64,000 nt of DNA from contig JAFXRC010000044.1 in NCBI GenBank assembly GCA_017526585.1, forward strand, positions 1-64,000, read 5' to 3'. The notes under the pieces are model-generated. The model made no database searches, was not told the DNA's origin, and saw nothing but the letters and a program-made list of their open reading frames with translations. Every line of letters starts with the position of its first letter. Position 1 is the stretch's first letter. The position numbers were made by a program, and so were the translations under genes. Of the stretch, positions 31,754 through 40,678 are shown one piece after another. The DNA is from Fibrobacter sp. GTDB lineage: Bacteria; Fibrobacterota; Fibrobacteria; Fibrobacterales; Fibrobacteraceae.

Positions 31754-32983
31754 ATGAACGCAGCTATTCTTACCAACGAGTTCCCGCCTGAAATCTATGG
31801 TGGCGCCGGAATTCATGTGAAGTTTCTGACCCAGGAGCTTGCAAAGCTTTGCCATGTCGAGGCGCGTTGCTTTGGTGTGCAGAATGTAGATGAGAATAAT
31901 ATCCATGCCCTTGGTTTTTCTCGCAAGCTGGGATTGAATCCGGAAGATGACCGCTTCCAGAAAATTTTCAAGCCGCTAGATATCAATATTCAGTGGGCTG
32001 CCGCACTCAAGGATATCGACGTTATTCACTGTCATACATGGTATAGCCATTTTGGTGGTGTGCTCGCTAGCCGCCTTCTGCAGTGCCCGTTGATTCTGAC
32101 GACGCACTCCTTGGAACCGCACCGTCCGTGGAAGGCAGAACAGCTTGGCGATGGCGGCTATGCCATGAGCTGCTGGATTGAACGCACCGCTTACGAAGCC
32201 GCCGACGGCGTGATTGCCGTGAGCGAGGGCATGAAGCGCGATGTGATGAAGCTTTACGGGGTGCCCGAAGACCGCGTGAAGGTCATTTACAACGGTATCG
32301 ATCCGGACTTCTACGCGCCGACTTTTGACGAAAGCATCCTCGCCAAGTGGGGCGTCGATCCGAAGCGCCCGTATGTGCTGTTCGTGGGCCGCATTACGCG
32401 CCAGAAAGGCATTAGCCAATTGATCCAGGCGATTCCGCAGATTGACAAGAACGCCCAGGTGGTGCTCTGCGCCGGTGCCCCCGATACGATTGAACTTGCC
32501 GACGAATGCAAGGCTCTTATCGAAGAGGTCCAGAAGACCCGCGACGGCGTGGTTTGGATTCAGGAAGCGGTTCCGCACGAAGAGCTCCGCGTGCTTTACA
32601 GCCATGCGACCGTGTTTGCGACCCCGTCGCTCTACGAACCGTTCGGTATCATCAACCTCGAAGCCATGAGCTGCGGTACTCCGGTGGTGGGTAGCGCTGT
32701 CGGTGGCATTCCCGAAATCATTGTGGATGGCGAGACCGGATTTCTGGTGCCACTCAAGCATGTTTCCGATACGGATTTTGACCCGGCGGATCCGAAGGCG
32801 TTCCAGTCCGATTTTGCAAACAAGCTCAATAAAATTCTCGAGAATCCGGAGCTTGCAAAGAAGATGGGTGAAGTCAGCCGCAAGCGTGCCATTGACGTGT
32901 TCAGCTGGAAGTCGATTGCCAAGCAGACATACGACTTCTACCAAGAATGCATTGACCGCTACAAGAAAGAAGGAAAGAGATAA
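31754..32983 (+). CDS. glgA: Glycogen synthase (GT4, GlgM/actinobacterial GlgA-like)
   Basis: The 409-residue GT-B enzyme has the N-terminal loop TNEFPPEIYGGAGIHVKFL, the sugar-nucleotide/phosphate contacts VGRITRQKGI and the E-x7-E motif PSLYEPFGIINLEAM. These, with VIYNGIDPDFY, match the GT4-type glycogen synthases that use ADP-glucose (TIGR02149-like) rather than GT5 GlgA. Fibrobacter stores large amounts of glycogen, which fits. It could alternatively be a maltose-1-phosphate synthase (GlgM). The start is the ATG at 31754, with GGAG about 11 nt upstream; a TTG 15 nt earlier is not preferred. Confidence 0.85.
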   Translation: MNAAILTNEFPPEIYGGAGIHVKFLTQELAKLCHVEARCFGVQNVDENNIHALGFSRKLGLNPEDDRFQKIFKPLDINIQWAAALKDIDVIHCHTWYSHFGGVLASRLLQCPLILTTHSLEPHRPWKAEQLGDGGYAMSCWIERTAYEAADGVIAVSEGMKRDVMKLYGVPEDRVKVIYNGIDPDFYAPTFDESILAKWGVDPKRPYVLFVGRITRQKGISQLIQAIPQIDKNAQVVLCAGAPDTIELADECKALIEEVQKTRDGVVWIQEAVPHEELRVLYSHATVFATPSLYEPFGIINLEAMSCGTPVVGSAVGGIPEIIVDGETGFLVPLKHVSDTDFDPADPKAFQSDFANKLNKILENPELAKKMGEVSRKRAIDVFSWKSIAKQTYDFYQECIDRYKKEGKR

Positions 32984-32994
32984 TTTCCTGAAAT

Positions 32995-33038
32995 GTCATC
33001 CTGAGCGCAGCCGCAATAGCGGCGGAGTCGAAGGATCT
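32995..33038 (+). repeat. Dispersed GTCATCCTGAGCG...GAGTCGAAGGATCT repeat, copy 2
   Basis: It has the same ends as the copy at 29921 with a different internal palindrome (GCCGCAATAGCGGC). It lies between the convergent glycogen synthase and dsbD genes. Confidence 0.75.
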
Positions 33039-33042
33039 CTAT

Positions 33043-34944
33043 TTACTTTCCTACAATATTTTCCAGAATCGTTGCTGTCGTGAGTAATTCCGGCAGCACG
33101 ATTTTTTTATCGGCTTTACCGGCGGGATAGATGGCGTATGCCGGAACACCCGACTTGCCGAGACTCTTCAGGAGCGCGTTTACCTCGGGGGTTTCGCGAG
33201 TCCAGTCCGCTTTCACGAGTGCCACTTTCAGGCTGTCCATGGCTTGGGTGAACTCGTCGCTCTCAAGGACTGCAGCTTCGTTTGTCTTGCAGGTGAGGCA
33301 CCAGTCTGCGGACACATCGATAAATATGGTGCGCTTTGCCTTGGCGAATTCTTCGATGAGCTCGGGGCTGTAGCGGTACCATCCGTCTTCCGTCATTTGC
33401 TCGTGCATGCGGGCGTTGAATATCTCGTTCGCAGCATCTTCGTATTTGGGGGCTATGGCTGCAAACCAGGCGGTGAACAGTGCGGCGGCGCTGAGTACGA
33501 TCCCTATCACTTCGCGGCGAAAGGCGACTCCCGGCGGCGCAAATTTGCCGAGCAGAAAGCTACAGACGATGCTAGCAACGACAACCGTTGTAAAAAGCGC
33601 GGTCCCGGTGAAGCCCGCCTGCTCGTTTACGATCCATAAAAGCCAGGCGACGCTTGCAAGCAGCACGACGCCCATGACTTTCTGCAGCTTTACCATCCAG
33701 GCGCCCGGTTTCGGAAAGACCTTGAGGACTTTTGGGAAGGCGCTTACCAGCATGTAGGGCAGCGCAAGTCCGATTCCTGCCGCGGTGAAAAAGAGGAAAA
33801 GAATCGGGGTTGTCTGCGAAAAGGCGAAACCCATGGCGGTCCCTAGAAAGGGCGCTGAGCAGGGTGTGCTTAAGAGCACCAGGAGCGCGCCGGTGAAAAA
33901 AGCCCCGCCGAGTCCAGCCTTCTTGCCTGCGGCATCCATTCTCGTCGTGGCGTTCCACGGGAGCCATATTTCAAATACGCCAAAAAAACTCATCGCAAAG
34001 GCGCTCAAGATGACTACCATGAAGGCGATGAACCCGGCACTTTGAAACTGCATTCCCCAGCCCGCGGACCCGCCGCCGGCTTTGACGGCGGCGACGACGG
34101 CGGCCAAGGTCCAAAAACTACATAGGATGCCCGCCGTCGTGGCTCCTCCCAAAGCGAGGAGCCGTCCGCGACTCTCGCCGGCCTGCTTAATCAGGCTAAA
34201 GAGCTTCAGCGAAAGTACCGGCAGCACGCACGGCATCAAGTTCAGAATGATTCCACCGATAAACGCGAAAAAAAGGAGTGCCACGATGCCCGTGCGACCT
34301 TCCGCCGCAGAATTTCCAAAGTTTCCCGGTCCATCGCTTCCGTCCACAAAGGCGGCTTTTTGCGCTGCGGCATCTTGCTGGTCTGCATTCCCGTCGGCAT
34401 TTTCCGCTGCACCCAGTTGCTCATTTAAGCGTATCGTCTTGCTTGTAGGTGCAAGGCAAATCGAATTGTCGCATGCCTGGTAATGGAACGTGACCTCGGT
34501 TCCTACGCTATCGTAGTTGCCTTCGGCGCCCTTCACCGGAATTTCGACTGTGAAGGTTCCGCGGAAGGTTAAAATTTCAAGTTCAAGAGCTTCGTTATAT
34601 TCCTTGATGGGGGCGGGCCACACGGGGTCTCCGAATTCGATACCCGCCGCCTTGGCTTCAATCGACGAGGGTTTTAGGAATTCATCGGTCACTTCGTTTG
34701 CGTTCACGTGCCACTTGTCCGGAACGGTAATGCTTACCGTAAGTTTTCCTCCGTCCTTCAAGGCGCCTACACTGTACTCCATCGACATTTTCGGTGGCGG
34801 CATCGAGTTCATATTGAATTCTTGTGCGCCTGCGGATTGTGGATAAATTGCAAAAATTAACACCAAACTAAAAAAGCTGTTGATAGCTGCAAACAGTTGT
34901 TTGCAAAATGCAGGGCTTGTTCGTTTTTTTAGGTTCAATTTCAT
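33043..34944 (-). CDS. dsbD: Thiol:disulfide interchange protein DsbD
   Basis: The 633-residue protein has all three DsbD parts. First come a signal peptide and an N-terminal beta domain (about 45-185, with the Cys pair CDNSIC). Then an eight-helix membrane domain (about 220-500) carries the two redox Cys in LMPCVLPVL and STPCSAPFL. A C-terminal thioredoxin domain with WCLTCK ends the chain. It passes electrons from cytoplasmic thioredoxin to periplasmic partners for disulfide repair and cytochrome c maturation. It faces the glycogen synthase gene convergently. Confidence 0.95.
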   Translation of the reverse strand: MKLNLKKRTSPAFCKQLFAAINSFFSLVLIFAIYPQSAGAQEFNMNSMPPPKMSMEYSVGALKDGGKLTVSITVPDKWHVNANEVTDEFLKPSSIEAKAAGIEFGDPVWPAPIKEYNEALELEILTFRGTFTVEIPVKGAEGNYDSVGTEVTFHYQACDNSICLAPTSKTIRLNEQLGAAENADGNADQQDAAAQKAAFVDGSDGPGNFGNSAAEGRTGIVALLFFAFIGGIILNLMPCVLPVLSLKLFSLIKQAGESRGRLLALGGATTAGILCSFWTLAAVVAAVKAGGGSAGWGMQFQSAGFIAFMVVILSAFAMSFFGVFEIWLPWNATTRMDAAGKKAGLGGAFFTGALLVLLSTPCSAPFLGTAMGFAFSQTTPILFLFFTAAGIGLALPYMLVSAFPKVLKVFPKPGAWMVKLQKVMGVVLLASVAWLLWIVNEQAGFTGTALFTTVVVASIVCSFLLGKFAPPGVAFRREVIGIVLSAAALFTAWFAAIAPKYEDAANEIFNARMHEQMTEDGWYRYSPELIEEFAKAKRTIFIDVSADWCLTCKTNEAAVLESDEFTQAMDSLKVALVKADWTRETPEVNALLKSLGKSGVPAYAIYPAGKADKKIVLPELLTTATILENIVGK

Positions 34945-34992
34945 ATATTTTGCGTCAACTGAAAGAATGCTGTCGAAATTCCGGTTTGCGAT

Positions 34993-35613
34993 ATGTCCAA
35001 ATCAAGAATTTTAACAGAAGAATCCTCCCAGTGGGTTGAAAAGTTGTGGAGCAAGAATGCTCCTAAAATTTACAAACTATGCCGGAGCCAGAGTAGCGAT
35101 AAGGAATCGGCAAAGGACCTATTTCAGGAAGTTGCGCTCCGTTTTTGCCGGTCGGCAGATACATTGGACCTGAATCGCCCTGTCGATCCCTGGTTGCGGG
35201 CGGTGGTCCACAACGCTTTTTGCGACATGAACCGCAGGGTGTTGCCGGTAATCCCTTTTTCTCACCTGTCGGAGTCGTTTATAGAGTACAATGCTCGCGG
35301 AATGTCGAGTATCGCCAAGGAAGTCAACGAAAATCGTCGGGGACGCTGTGTCAGGAAAACCCTGGATAAGCTGATGGTGAACCTTTCGTCGGCAGAAAAG
35401 CTCGCTGTCGAGTTTTGCTGCATTGGCGAAATGAGTGCCGCCGAGGCGTGCGTCTTTTGCGGTGTCGATCGTAGCACTCTTGCCAAAAGGAAAACGAAAG
35501 CGCTCATGAAGATGCGCGAAAAGAAGGATGTCTATATGGCTTCACTAAAAAACAGCGAAAGTTCTCGTCTGAATTTGGAAGATTTGCTCACGCGGGCAAG
35601 CGAAATTTCGTAA
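34993..35613 (+). CDS. Sigma-70 family (ECF-like) RNA polymerase sigma factor
   Basis: The 206-residue protein has sigma region 2 (KDLFQEVALRFCRSADTL, DPWLRAVVHNAFCDMNRR) and a region 4 helix-turn-helix (MSAAEACVFCGVDRSTLAKRKTKALMKMRE). It is an atypical ECF factor with an unusually long linker and a C-terminal tail after region 4 (about 175-206). No anti-sigma gene is adjacent; the next gene starts 9 nt after its stop and codes for a secreted beta-propeller-like protein. The two are likely co-transcribed. Confidence 0.8.
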   Translation: MSKSRILTEESSQWVEKLWSKNAPKIYKLCRSQSSDKESAKDLFQEVALRFCRSADTLDLNRPVDPWLRAVVHNAFCDMNRRVLPVIPFSHLSESFIEYNARGMSSIAKEVNENRRGRCVRKTLDKLMVNLSSAEKLAVEFCCIGEMSAAEACVFCGVDRSTLAKRKTKALMKMREKKDVYMASLKNSESSRLNLEDLLTRASEIS

Positions 35614-35622
35614 TTTTAGGGA

Positions 35623-37761
35623 GTGAAGTTATTTTCTGTATCCGTATTGGTCCTGCTTTTAACGGTGGAGCTGTTCGCGGTCGACCGTTGGGGAGCCTTT
35701 TCTGACCCGTTCCCGATAAGGGATGCTCTCCTTTATGGGGAAAGTGGCGTCATGCTCGCGACAGAGGGGGGCGTTCGATTCCGTTCGCTCGATGCAGACT
35801 TGGTGTTCCATTCTGAACATGGACTGGAGACTTCTTCTTTTTATGCGCTCGCCATGTCCGATTACGGGGTCTTTGCAGTATCCGAATATGGTATTGTCGC
35901 CCAGTTCGAACAAGAAAAACTCTCGTGGCACGTCCAGAATAGATCCTATCTCAATAACAATGTGCGCGTGATTCCGGGGAACGCCAAAATTAGCAGAAAC
36001 ATTTTGGTGATTGCCTTCGAAGATCGTCTTGCCTTTTACGATGTGGCTCAGAGCCGATCGATTCTGACCATAGATAGGCTTGGCTCGTATGAACTGAAGG
36101 CGAATCCTATCCGCCAAATTTTGATTCGGGACGATTCCTTGTACGTCAAAACGGACCGTGCGGTCTTTGCTCGCCAGATGTCCTGGGAATCGCTTTCTTC
36201 TGATAGGCGACTGAGCGATCCGGGCTCATGGGTCACTTTGCCGAAAGCGCAGCTTGTCGAGGGACTTGAACCCAGGGACAAGTCCACGGTGAAGGTTCAT
36301 GGCAAGGAACTTAAGAATCCGATGCTTTTTGATGCCGATACAAGTGTCGTGCTATGGAATTTTGAAGGCGGTCCCGGCAATTTTTTGGTAGGTTCGTCGC
36401 TGATTGCCTATTGTCCCAAGGGCTCCACAGAAATTGTCGATATGACCGCCTATGCCCCGTTTACAATCGGTTCCACCTACGAAATCGCGACCCTTCCTTC
36501 GGGTGATGTGGTGGCAGCCTCTAGCGACGGTATGCTTGCCACGGGTAACATGTCTGGCTGGAACTATCCTATTTATGCCTTCAACGGTTTCGGTTCCTAT
36601 ACATCGGTGCTGAAAATGATGAAGACCCTGTCTGTTTTGCCAAACGGTAATGTGTTCTTCCACGTTTGGGGTATGACTTATCAGATTTATTCGGATGCGA
36701 TGACTCGTCTGGTATACGGCTATACCCCTTACGACGGCTTGTGCTTTGATAACTTTGAAGAAAATTATCCGGTTTCGGTGGGCTCTGTCCCGGCGCCGGA
36801 TAACTCTGGATTTTTAGTGGCGACATCTAGCAAAAAAGGTTACAGCATCGTCTACTTTAAAAACGATGGCGAGGTCCATTGCGCAAGTCAGGTGGGCTCC
36901 AAGTCCGTTGCAGGAACCATCTATGCGCGACTCGATGAGGACGGCTCCTGGCTGATTTATGTGGCGGCAAGGGACGGCATGGATGTTTCCGATATCGGCG
37001 ACCTGGATGTATTCCGTTTTCCGGCTCCTAAGTCCAATGGCGGTGAACTTGCAAATGGGAAGCGAACGACATACAAGATTGGTGGTCCGATCCCTGTAGA
37101 CATGGCTTACGATTCAGTGGCTTCGCGCTTGTGGATGGTTTCTATCTCGAATATTTTCTATGTGGATCAGGAAAACGATACGCTGATTTCACCGAGTTCC
37201 ATGAACGGCATGCATACGGGTGACTACACTTCCCTGGCGACCGATGTCCATGGTAACCTGTGGGTCGGCACTTCCAGCCAAGGGGTGTATCGGTTGACTT
37301 CCAAGAAAGGGTCTCCGGACACGTTGTCGGTACTTCACTTTTCAGAACGAAACGGTCTTTTGAGTAACAATGTACGCGATTTGGCTATTGATCCGGTTCA
37401 CGGTGTCATCTGGTTCTCGCACACGAACGGTGTCAGCTACTATCAGCGAAACGACTTGAAGGACGCCCGCGCGAATATGACGGACTCGGCTAAAGTGGAA
37501 GTCAAGGCGTATCCGGTTCCGTTCCGTCCAAAGCTCCATGCAAGGTTTACGATTGAGGGTGTTACAGAAAGTTCTGTTGTGAGCATTTACAACCGAGGCG
37601 GAGCCTTGATTAAGTCGTTCCGCAACGAGGAACTGCTTGGCGGCAAGTTGGAATGGGACGGTCGCGATAAGTCGGGCAGGTGGGTAACGCCGGGTGTGTA
37701 CTACTATGTCGTCAACGACGGTTCCAAGAATAAAAAGGGAAAATTTATCATCGTTCATTGA
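35623..37761 (+). CDS. Exported beta-propeller-like protein with FlgD-type C-terminal domain
   Basis: The 712-residue protein uses a GTG start, the only way to keep the signal peptide (MKLFSVSVLVLLLTVELFA). The body consists of repeated beta segments with two-component-regulator-propeller features (YTSLATDVHGNLWVGTSSQGVYRL, NGLLSNNVRDLAIDPVHGVIWFSHTNGVSYY). The last 90 or so residues form a FlgD-Ig-like module (VKAYPVPFRP ... LEWDGRDKSGRWVTPGVYYYVV), as in cargo of type-IX-like secretion. It is translationally close to the sigma gene upstream and the small lipoprotein downstream. It resembles PorZ-like or surface sensor proteins; the exact role is unknown. Confidence 0.75.
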   Translation: MKLFSVSVLVLLLTVELFAVDRWGAFSDPFPIRDALLYGESGVMLATEGGVRFRSLDADLVFHSEHGLETSSFYALAMSDYGVFAVSEYGIVAQFEQEKLSWHVQNRSYLNNNVRVIPGNAKISRNILVIAFEDRLAFYDVAQSRSILTIDRLGSYELKANPIRQILIRDDSLYVKTDRAVFARQMSWESLSSDRRLSDPGSWVTLPKAQLVEGLEPRDKSTVKVHGKELKNPMLFDADTSVVLWNFEGGPGNFLVGSSLIAYCPKGSTEIVDMTAYAPFTIGSTYEIATLPSGDVVAASSDGMLATGNMSGWNYPIYAFNGFGSYTSVLKMMKTLSVLPNGNVFFHVWGMTYQIYSDAMTRLVYGYTPYDGLCFDNFEENYPVSVGSVPAPDNSGFLVATSSKKGYSIVYFKNDGEVHCASQVGSKSVAGTIYARLDEDGSWLIYVAARDGMDVSDIGDLDVFRFPAPKSNGGELANGKRTTYKIGGPIPVDMAYDSVASRLWMVSISNIFYVDQENDTLISPSSMNGMHTGDYTSLATDVHGNLWVGTSSQGVYRLTSKKGSPDTLSVLHFSERNGLLSNNVRDLAIDPVHGVIWFSHTNGVSYYQRNDLKDARANMTDSAKVEVKAYPVPFRPKLHARFTIEGVTESSVVSIYNRGGALIKSFRNEELLGGKLEWDGRDKSGRWVTPGVYYYVVNDGSKNKKGKFIIVH

Positions 37762-37773
37762 TGGGTGATGCTT

Positions 37774-38226
37774 ATGAAGAAATTGCTTTTTGCTGTATGC
37801 TTTGCGTCTGTTGCGCTTCTGTTGATTTCCTGTGCAGGGGAACGCCAAGGGCTTGTATGCGAAGAAATGGAATACCGGCTGAATACGATGACTTATTCGC
37901 CGGACCAGCGCGCCTATATGGAAGAAGAACTGCGCGTCTGCCGCGAGCAGGAAGCCCAGAAGAAGGCTGAAGGGGCTGCGAAGCGGCAGAGCATCTATGA
38001 CAAGTTTGCTGCATCAGATACGACCCAGTCGAAGCTGACGGATTCGACGAAGGCGGGTGAAGACGGAGAGGTTTCCGTATCCAAGGTTTTGCAGGACTCT
38101 TCTAGCGAAAAGACGGTAAGTATCTATGACCGCTACGGTTCCGTTGCCGATACGACCAAGGTGAAACCTGCCGATTCTTCTGCACCGGCTGACACTTCTG
38201 CTGCCGATGTGGGTAGCTTCCAGTAA
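37774..38226 (+). CDS. Small lipoprotein, function unknown
   Basis: The 150-residue protein starts at the ATG at 37774 (GGGTG about 7 nt upstream). It has a lipobox LISC followed by AGERQG, a helical Glu/Arg-rich segment (about 40-75) and a Ser/Thr/Asp-rich tail that contains two copies of a SIYD[KR][FY]-like motif followed by DTT. No family was recognised. It starts 12 nt after the propeller gene and ends 15 nt before cca, so sigma, propeller, lipoprotein and cca could be one transcript. Confidence 0.7.
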   Translation: MKKLLFAVCFASVALLLISCAGERQGLVCEEMEYRLNTMTYSPDQRAYMEEELRVCREQEAQKKAEGAAKRQSIYDKFAASDTTQSKLTDSTKAGEDGEVSVSKVLQDSSSEKTVSIYDRYGSVADTTKVKPADSSAPADTSAADVGSFQ

Positions 38227-38241
38227 GGCGGTCGCGCATCT

Positions 38242-39564
38242 ATGGCTAAGTTGCAGACGCTTGCGGGGGAGTGGTTCGAACCAGATTTGCCGGGACGCCT
38301 CCTTAAAATTGCTGGCGATATCCGCGAAGCGGGTGGTCGCGCCTTTTTGGTGGGCGGCTGGGTCCGCGACGCGCTCCTGGGCAAAACCTGCCGCGACTAC
38401 GATGTCGAAGTCTACGACATGTCGCAAGATGCGCTGGTGCCGATTCTCTCGAAGTACGGTCGCACTAATTTAGTGGGTAAGGCATTCGGTGTCATCCACC
38501 TTGCCATGAAGGGGCTGTCGCTCGATTTCTCCTTTCCCCGCACCGAAAGCAAGGTCGGCTACGGTCACCGAGGCTTCGTGGTTCATACCGACGAAAAGCT
38601 CTCCTTTAAAGAAGCTGCTCTCCGCCGCGACTTTACCATCAACGCGATGGGAATGGAACTGCCGGAACTGACGCTTTGCGACCCTTATGGTGGCATCGAT
38701 GATTTGAAGGCGCATGTGCTGCGCCATGTAGGACCTGCCTTTGCAGAGGACTCGTTGCGAATTTTGCGTGGGGTGCAGTTTGCGAGCCGCTTCGGCTGCA
38801 CGCTTGCTCCCGGTACTGTTGAGCTTTGTCGCACACTTTCGCTCGATGACCTCTCGGTGGAACGTCTCTTCGAAGAATTCAAGAAGTGGCTTTTAAAGCC
38901 GGGTAAACCTTCGCTTGGACTCCGCGCATTTCTAGACATCAAGCTCGATGAGTATTTCCCCGAAATTCATCCGTTCGAAGGCTCCTGGGAAATGCTTGGC
39001 GGCATTCTAGACCGCATGGAAGAACTGCGCCGCGGCTTGTCTGCCGAAGGCGTTGAACTCACCGAAGCTCAGTCGATGGAATTTGCCTTTGCCGCGCTCC
39101 TCTGCGGAAACCCGTCGACATCGCTCCAGTTCCTGGAACGCATTACCAACGAGACGCACCTCTTGAAGGTCGTGCCGATGCTTCTGGAATCGTTCTGCGG
39201 TCTCTCTACGAGTATCGCCGACGACATCCCGTCGCTTCGCCGCCTCGCCGTTAGGCTCGGCGGTCTCAAGCTGCTGTGTCTCCTCGTGAAATGTGCCCCC
39301 GGCCAGTACTTCGGCGACACCTCCGACGGTGAAAGCTTCGCCGATAGGCTGTGGCATGTCGCCGTGGAATACAATCTGCTTGAATCAGCCCCGCAGCCCT
39401 ACCTCACCGGAAAAATGCTCATGGACTTGGGCGTTACGCCGGGGAAGCAGATGGGCGAAATCATCAAGAAAAGTTTCGAACTGCAACTTGACGGCGAAAT
39501 CAAGAACGCCGACGAAGCCCTCGCTTGGGCGAAAGTCGCTATTTCCACCGGAACATTCCGGTAA
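38242..39564 (+). CDS. cca: CCA tRNA nucleotidyltransferase / poly(A) polymerase family
   Basis: The 440-residue class II nucleotidyltransferase has the head domain motifs LVGGWVRDALLG (GG...RD), CRDYDVEVY (metal-binding Asp pair), SKVGYGHRGF, and RRDFTINAMG (template-pocket motif), plus a helical RNA-binding half (DSLRILRGVQFASRFG). The enzyme adds or repairs the 3' CCA of tRNAs; some relatives are A-adding enzymes or poly(A) polymerases, which the sequence alone does not exclude. The last 26 nt overlap the 3' end of the GT2 gene on the opposite strand. Confidence 0.88.
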   Translation: MAKLQTLAGEWFEPDLPGRLLKIAGDIREAGGRAFLVGGWVRDALLGKTCRDYDVEVYDMSQDALVPILSKYGRTNLVGKAFGVIHLAMKGLSLDFSFPRTESKVGYGHRGFVVHTDEKLSFKEAALRRDFTINAMGMELPELTLCDPYGGIDDLKAHVLRHVGPAFAEDSLRILRGVQFASRFGCTLAPGTVELCRTLSLDDLSVERLFEEFKKWLLKPGKPSLGLRAFLDIKLDEYFPEIHPFEGSWEMLGGILDRMEELRRGLSAEGVELTEAQSMEFAFAALLCGNPSTSLQFLERITNETHLLKVVPMLLESFCGLSTSIADDIPSLRRLAVRLGGLKLLCLLVKCAPGQYFGDTSDGESFADRLWHVAVEYNLLESAPQPYLTGKMLMDLGVTPGKQMGEIIKKSFELQLDGEIKNADEALAWAKVAISTGTFR

Positions 39565-40678
39565 TTCCTGCGGGCACCGCAAAGACAATCATCGGAACCT
39601 GGATGATCTCGGTCGGAATGAAGGCGAGCATCTTGCGCTTGGAATGCAGTTTCCACGAGGCAATCATCAGGAACACAAAGTCCACAACCACTTTCGGCAG
39701 AATGCTGAACACGCACCATTGCCACGGACAATCCAAAAAGAGGACGCACCACGGGCTAATGAACATCCAGATGTAGTAGGTGTAAATCAGCGTGAGCATC
39801 AAGATGTACGCCTTGCTTTCGTAGTTGGTGCCGTTGCTGCTCCAGCGGGCGCGCTGGTTAAAAAGTTGCTTCCAGGTGTGCACTGGGGCGGTCTCGATGA
39901 CGGCGTCCTTGTCCAGATTGTAGCAGACCTTGGTTCCCGGGATTTTCATCATCTTGTGGATGAGCATGTCGTCGTCGCCACTTGAAAGGTTTATCAGGTC
40001 GCCGAAACCGCCTACCGCAAAGAACAGGTCCTTCTTGTAGGCAAGGCAGGCTGCGCTTGCCACGATGGGGTGTCCCCAGCTGAAGCCCGCTGCTTCCATA
40101 GCGGTGTAACCCAAAGTCTCGAGTTTCTGGTATAGGTGCGGCATCGTACGGCTGCCGTTGTTCTGCTTGGGGCCTTGTACAATGCAAATGCCGTCGTTAA
40201 AGCGTCCCGCCATGGCGGTAATCCAGCTCTTGCGCGGAATGCAGTCGGCGTCCATCGTTAAAAGCACTTCGTACTTTGCAATCTTGAAGGCGCTTTCGAG
40301 GGCGCGCTTCTTGGGGCTTGCAATCTGCGGCAGGTCGGGCGAGAGGCTGAGTACCCTGAACTTCGGGTGCGTTGCCGCAAACTTTTCGAGGATTTCCTTG
40401 GTCGAATCAGTGGAACGGTCGTCGACGCAAATGACTTCCCATTCGCCTACGTAATCCTGTTCGGCGAGAGCCTCCAAGGTGCGCTGGGCGAATTCCTCTT
40501 CGTTTCGCATCGGGACCACCACGCTGACACTCGGAGTGGCTTTAGGTCCCCTGTAACGGTGCGTGCGGATAACTCCTATTATGAAGAATAGGAACAGAAG
40601 CACATAAAGTGCGGTCAGGCATATGATGATGATGCCGCCCATGTCTGCAAATGTAGAAAAAACTATCTTTTGGACCAT
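39539..40678 (-). CDS. GT2 family membrane glycosyltransferase
   Basis: The 379-residue protein has an N-terminal membrane helix (about 14-36), a GT-A domain and three C-terminal hydrophobic segments. The GT-A domain carries VSVVVPMRNEEEFA, the VDDRSTDST motif, the metal-binding MDADC (DxD) and the acceptor-side QRARWSSNGTNY (a Q-x-x-R-W motif). The layout is that of processive or lipid-linked GT2 enzymes of the cellulose-synthase-like group. The ATG at 40678 is supported by GGAAGGA 7 nt upstream. Its start codon overlaps the lpxA start by two or three bases on the other strand, and its end overlaps cca by 26 nt. Substrate unknown. Confidence 0.85.
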   Translation of the reverse strand: MVQKIVFSTFADMGGIIIICLTALYVLLFLFFIIGVIRTHRYRGPKATPSVSVVVPMRNEEEFAQRTLEALAEQDYVGEWEVICVDDRSTDSTKEILEKFAATHPKFRVLSLSPDLPQIASPKKRALESAFKIAKYEVLLTMDADCIPRKSWITAMAGRFNDGICIVQGPKQNNGSRTMPHLYQKLETLGYTAMEAAGFSWGHPIVASAACLAYKKDLFFAVGGFGDLINLSSGDDDMLIHKMMKIPGTKVCYNLDKDAVIETAPVHTWKQLFNQRARWSSNGTNYESKAYILMLTLIYTYYIWMFISPWCVLFLDCPWQWCVFSILPKVVVDFVFLMIASWKLHSKRKMLAFIPTEIIQVPMIVFAVPAGITGMFRWK

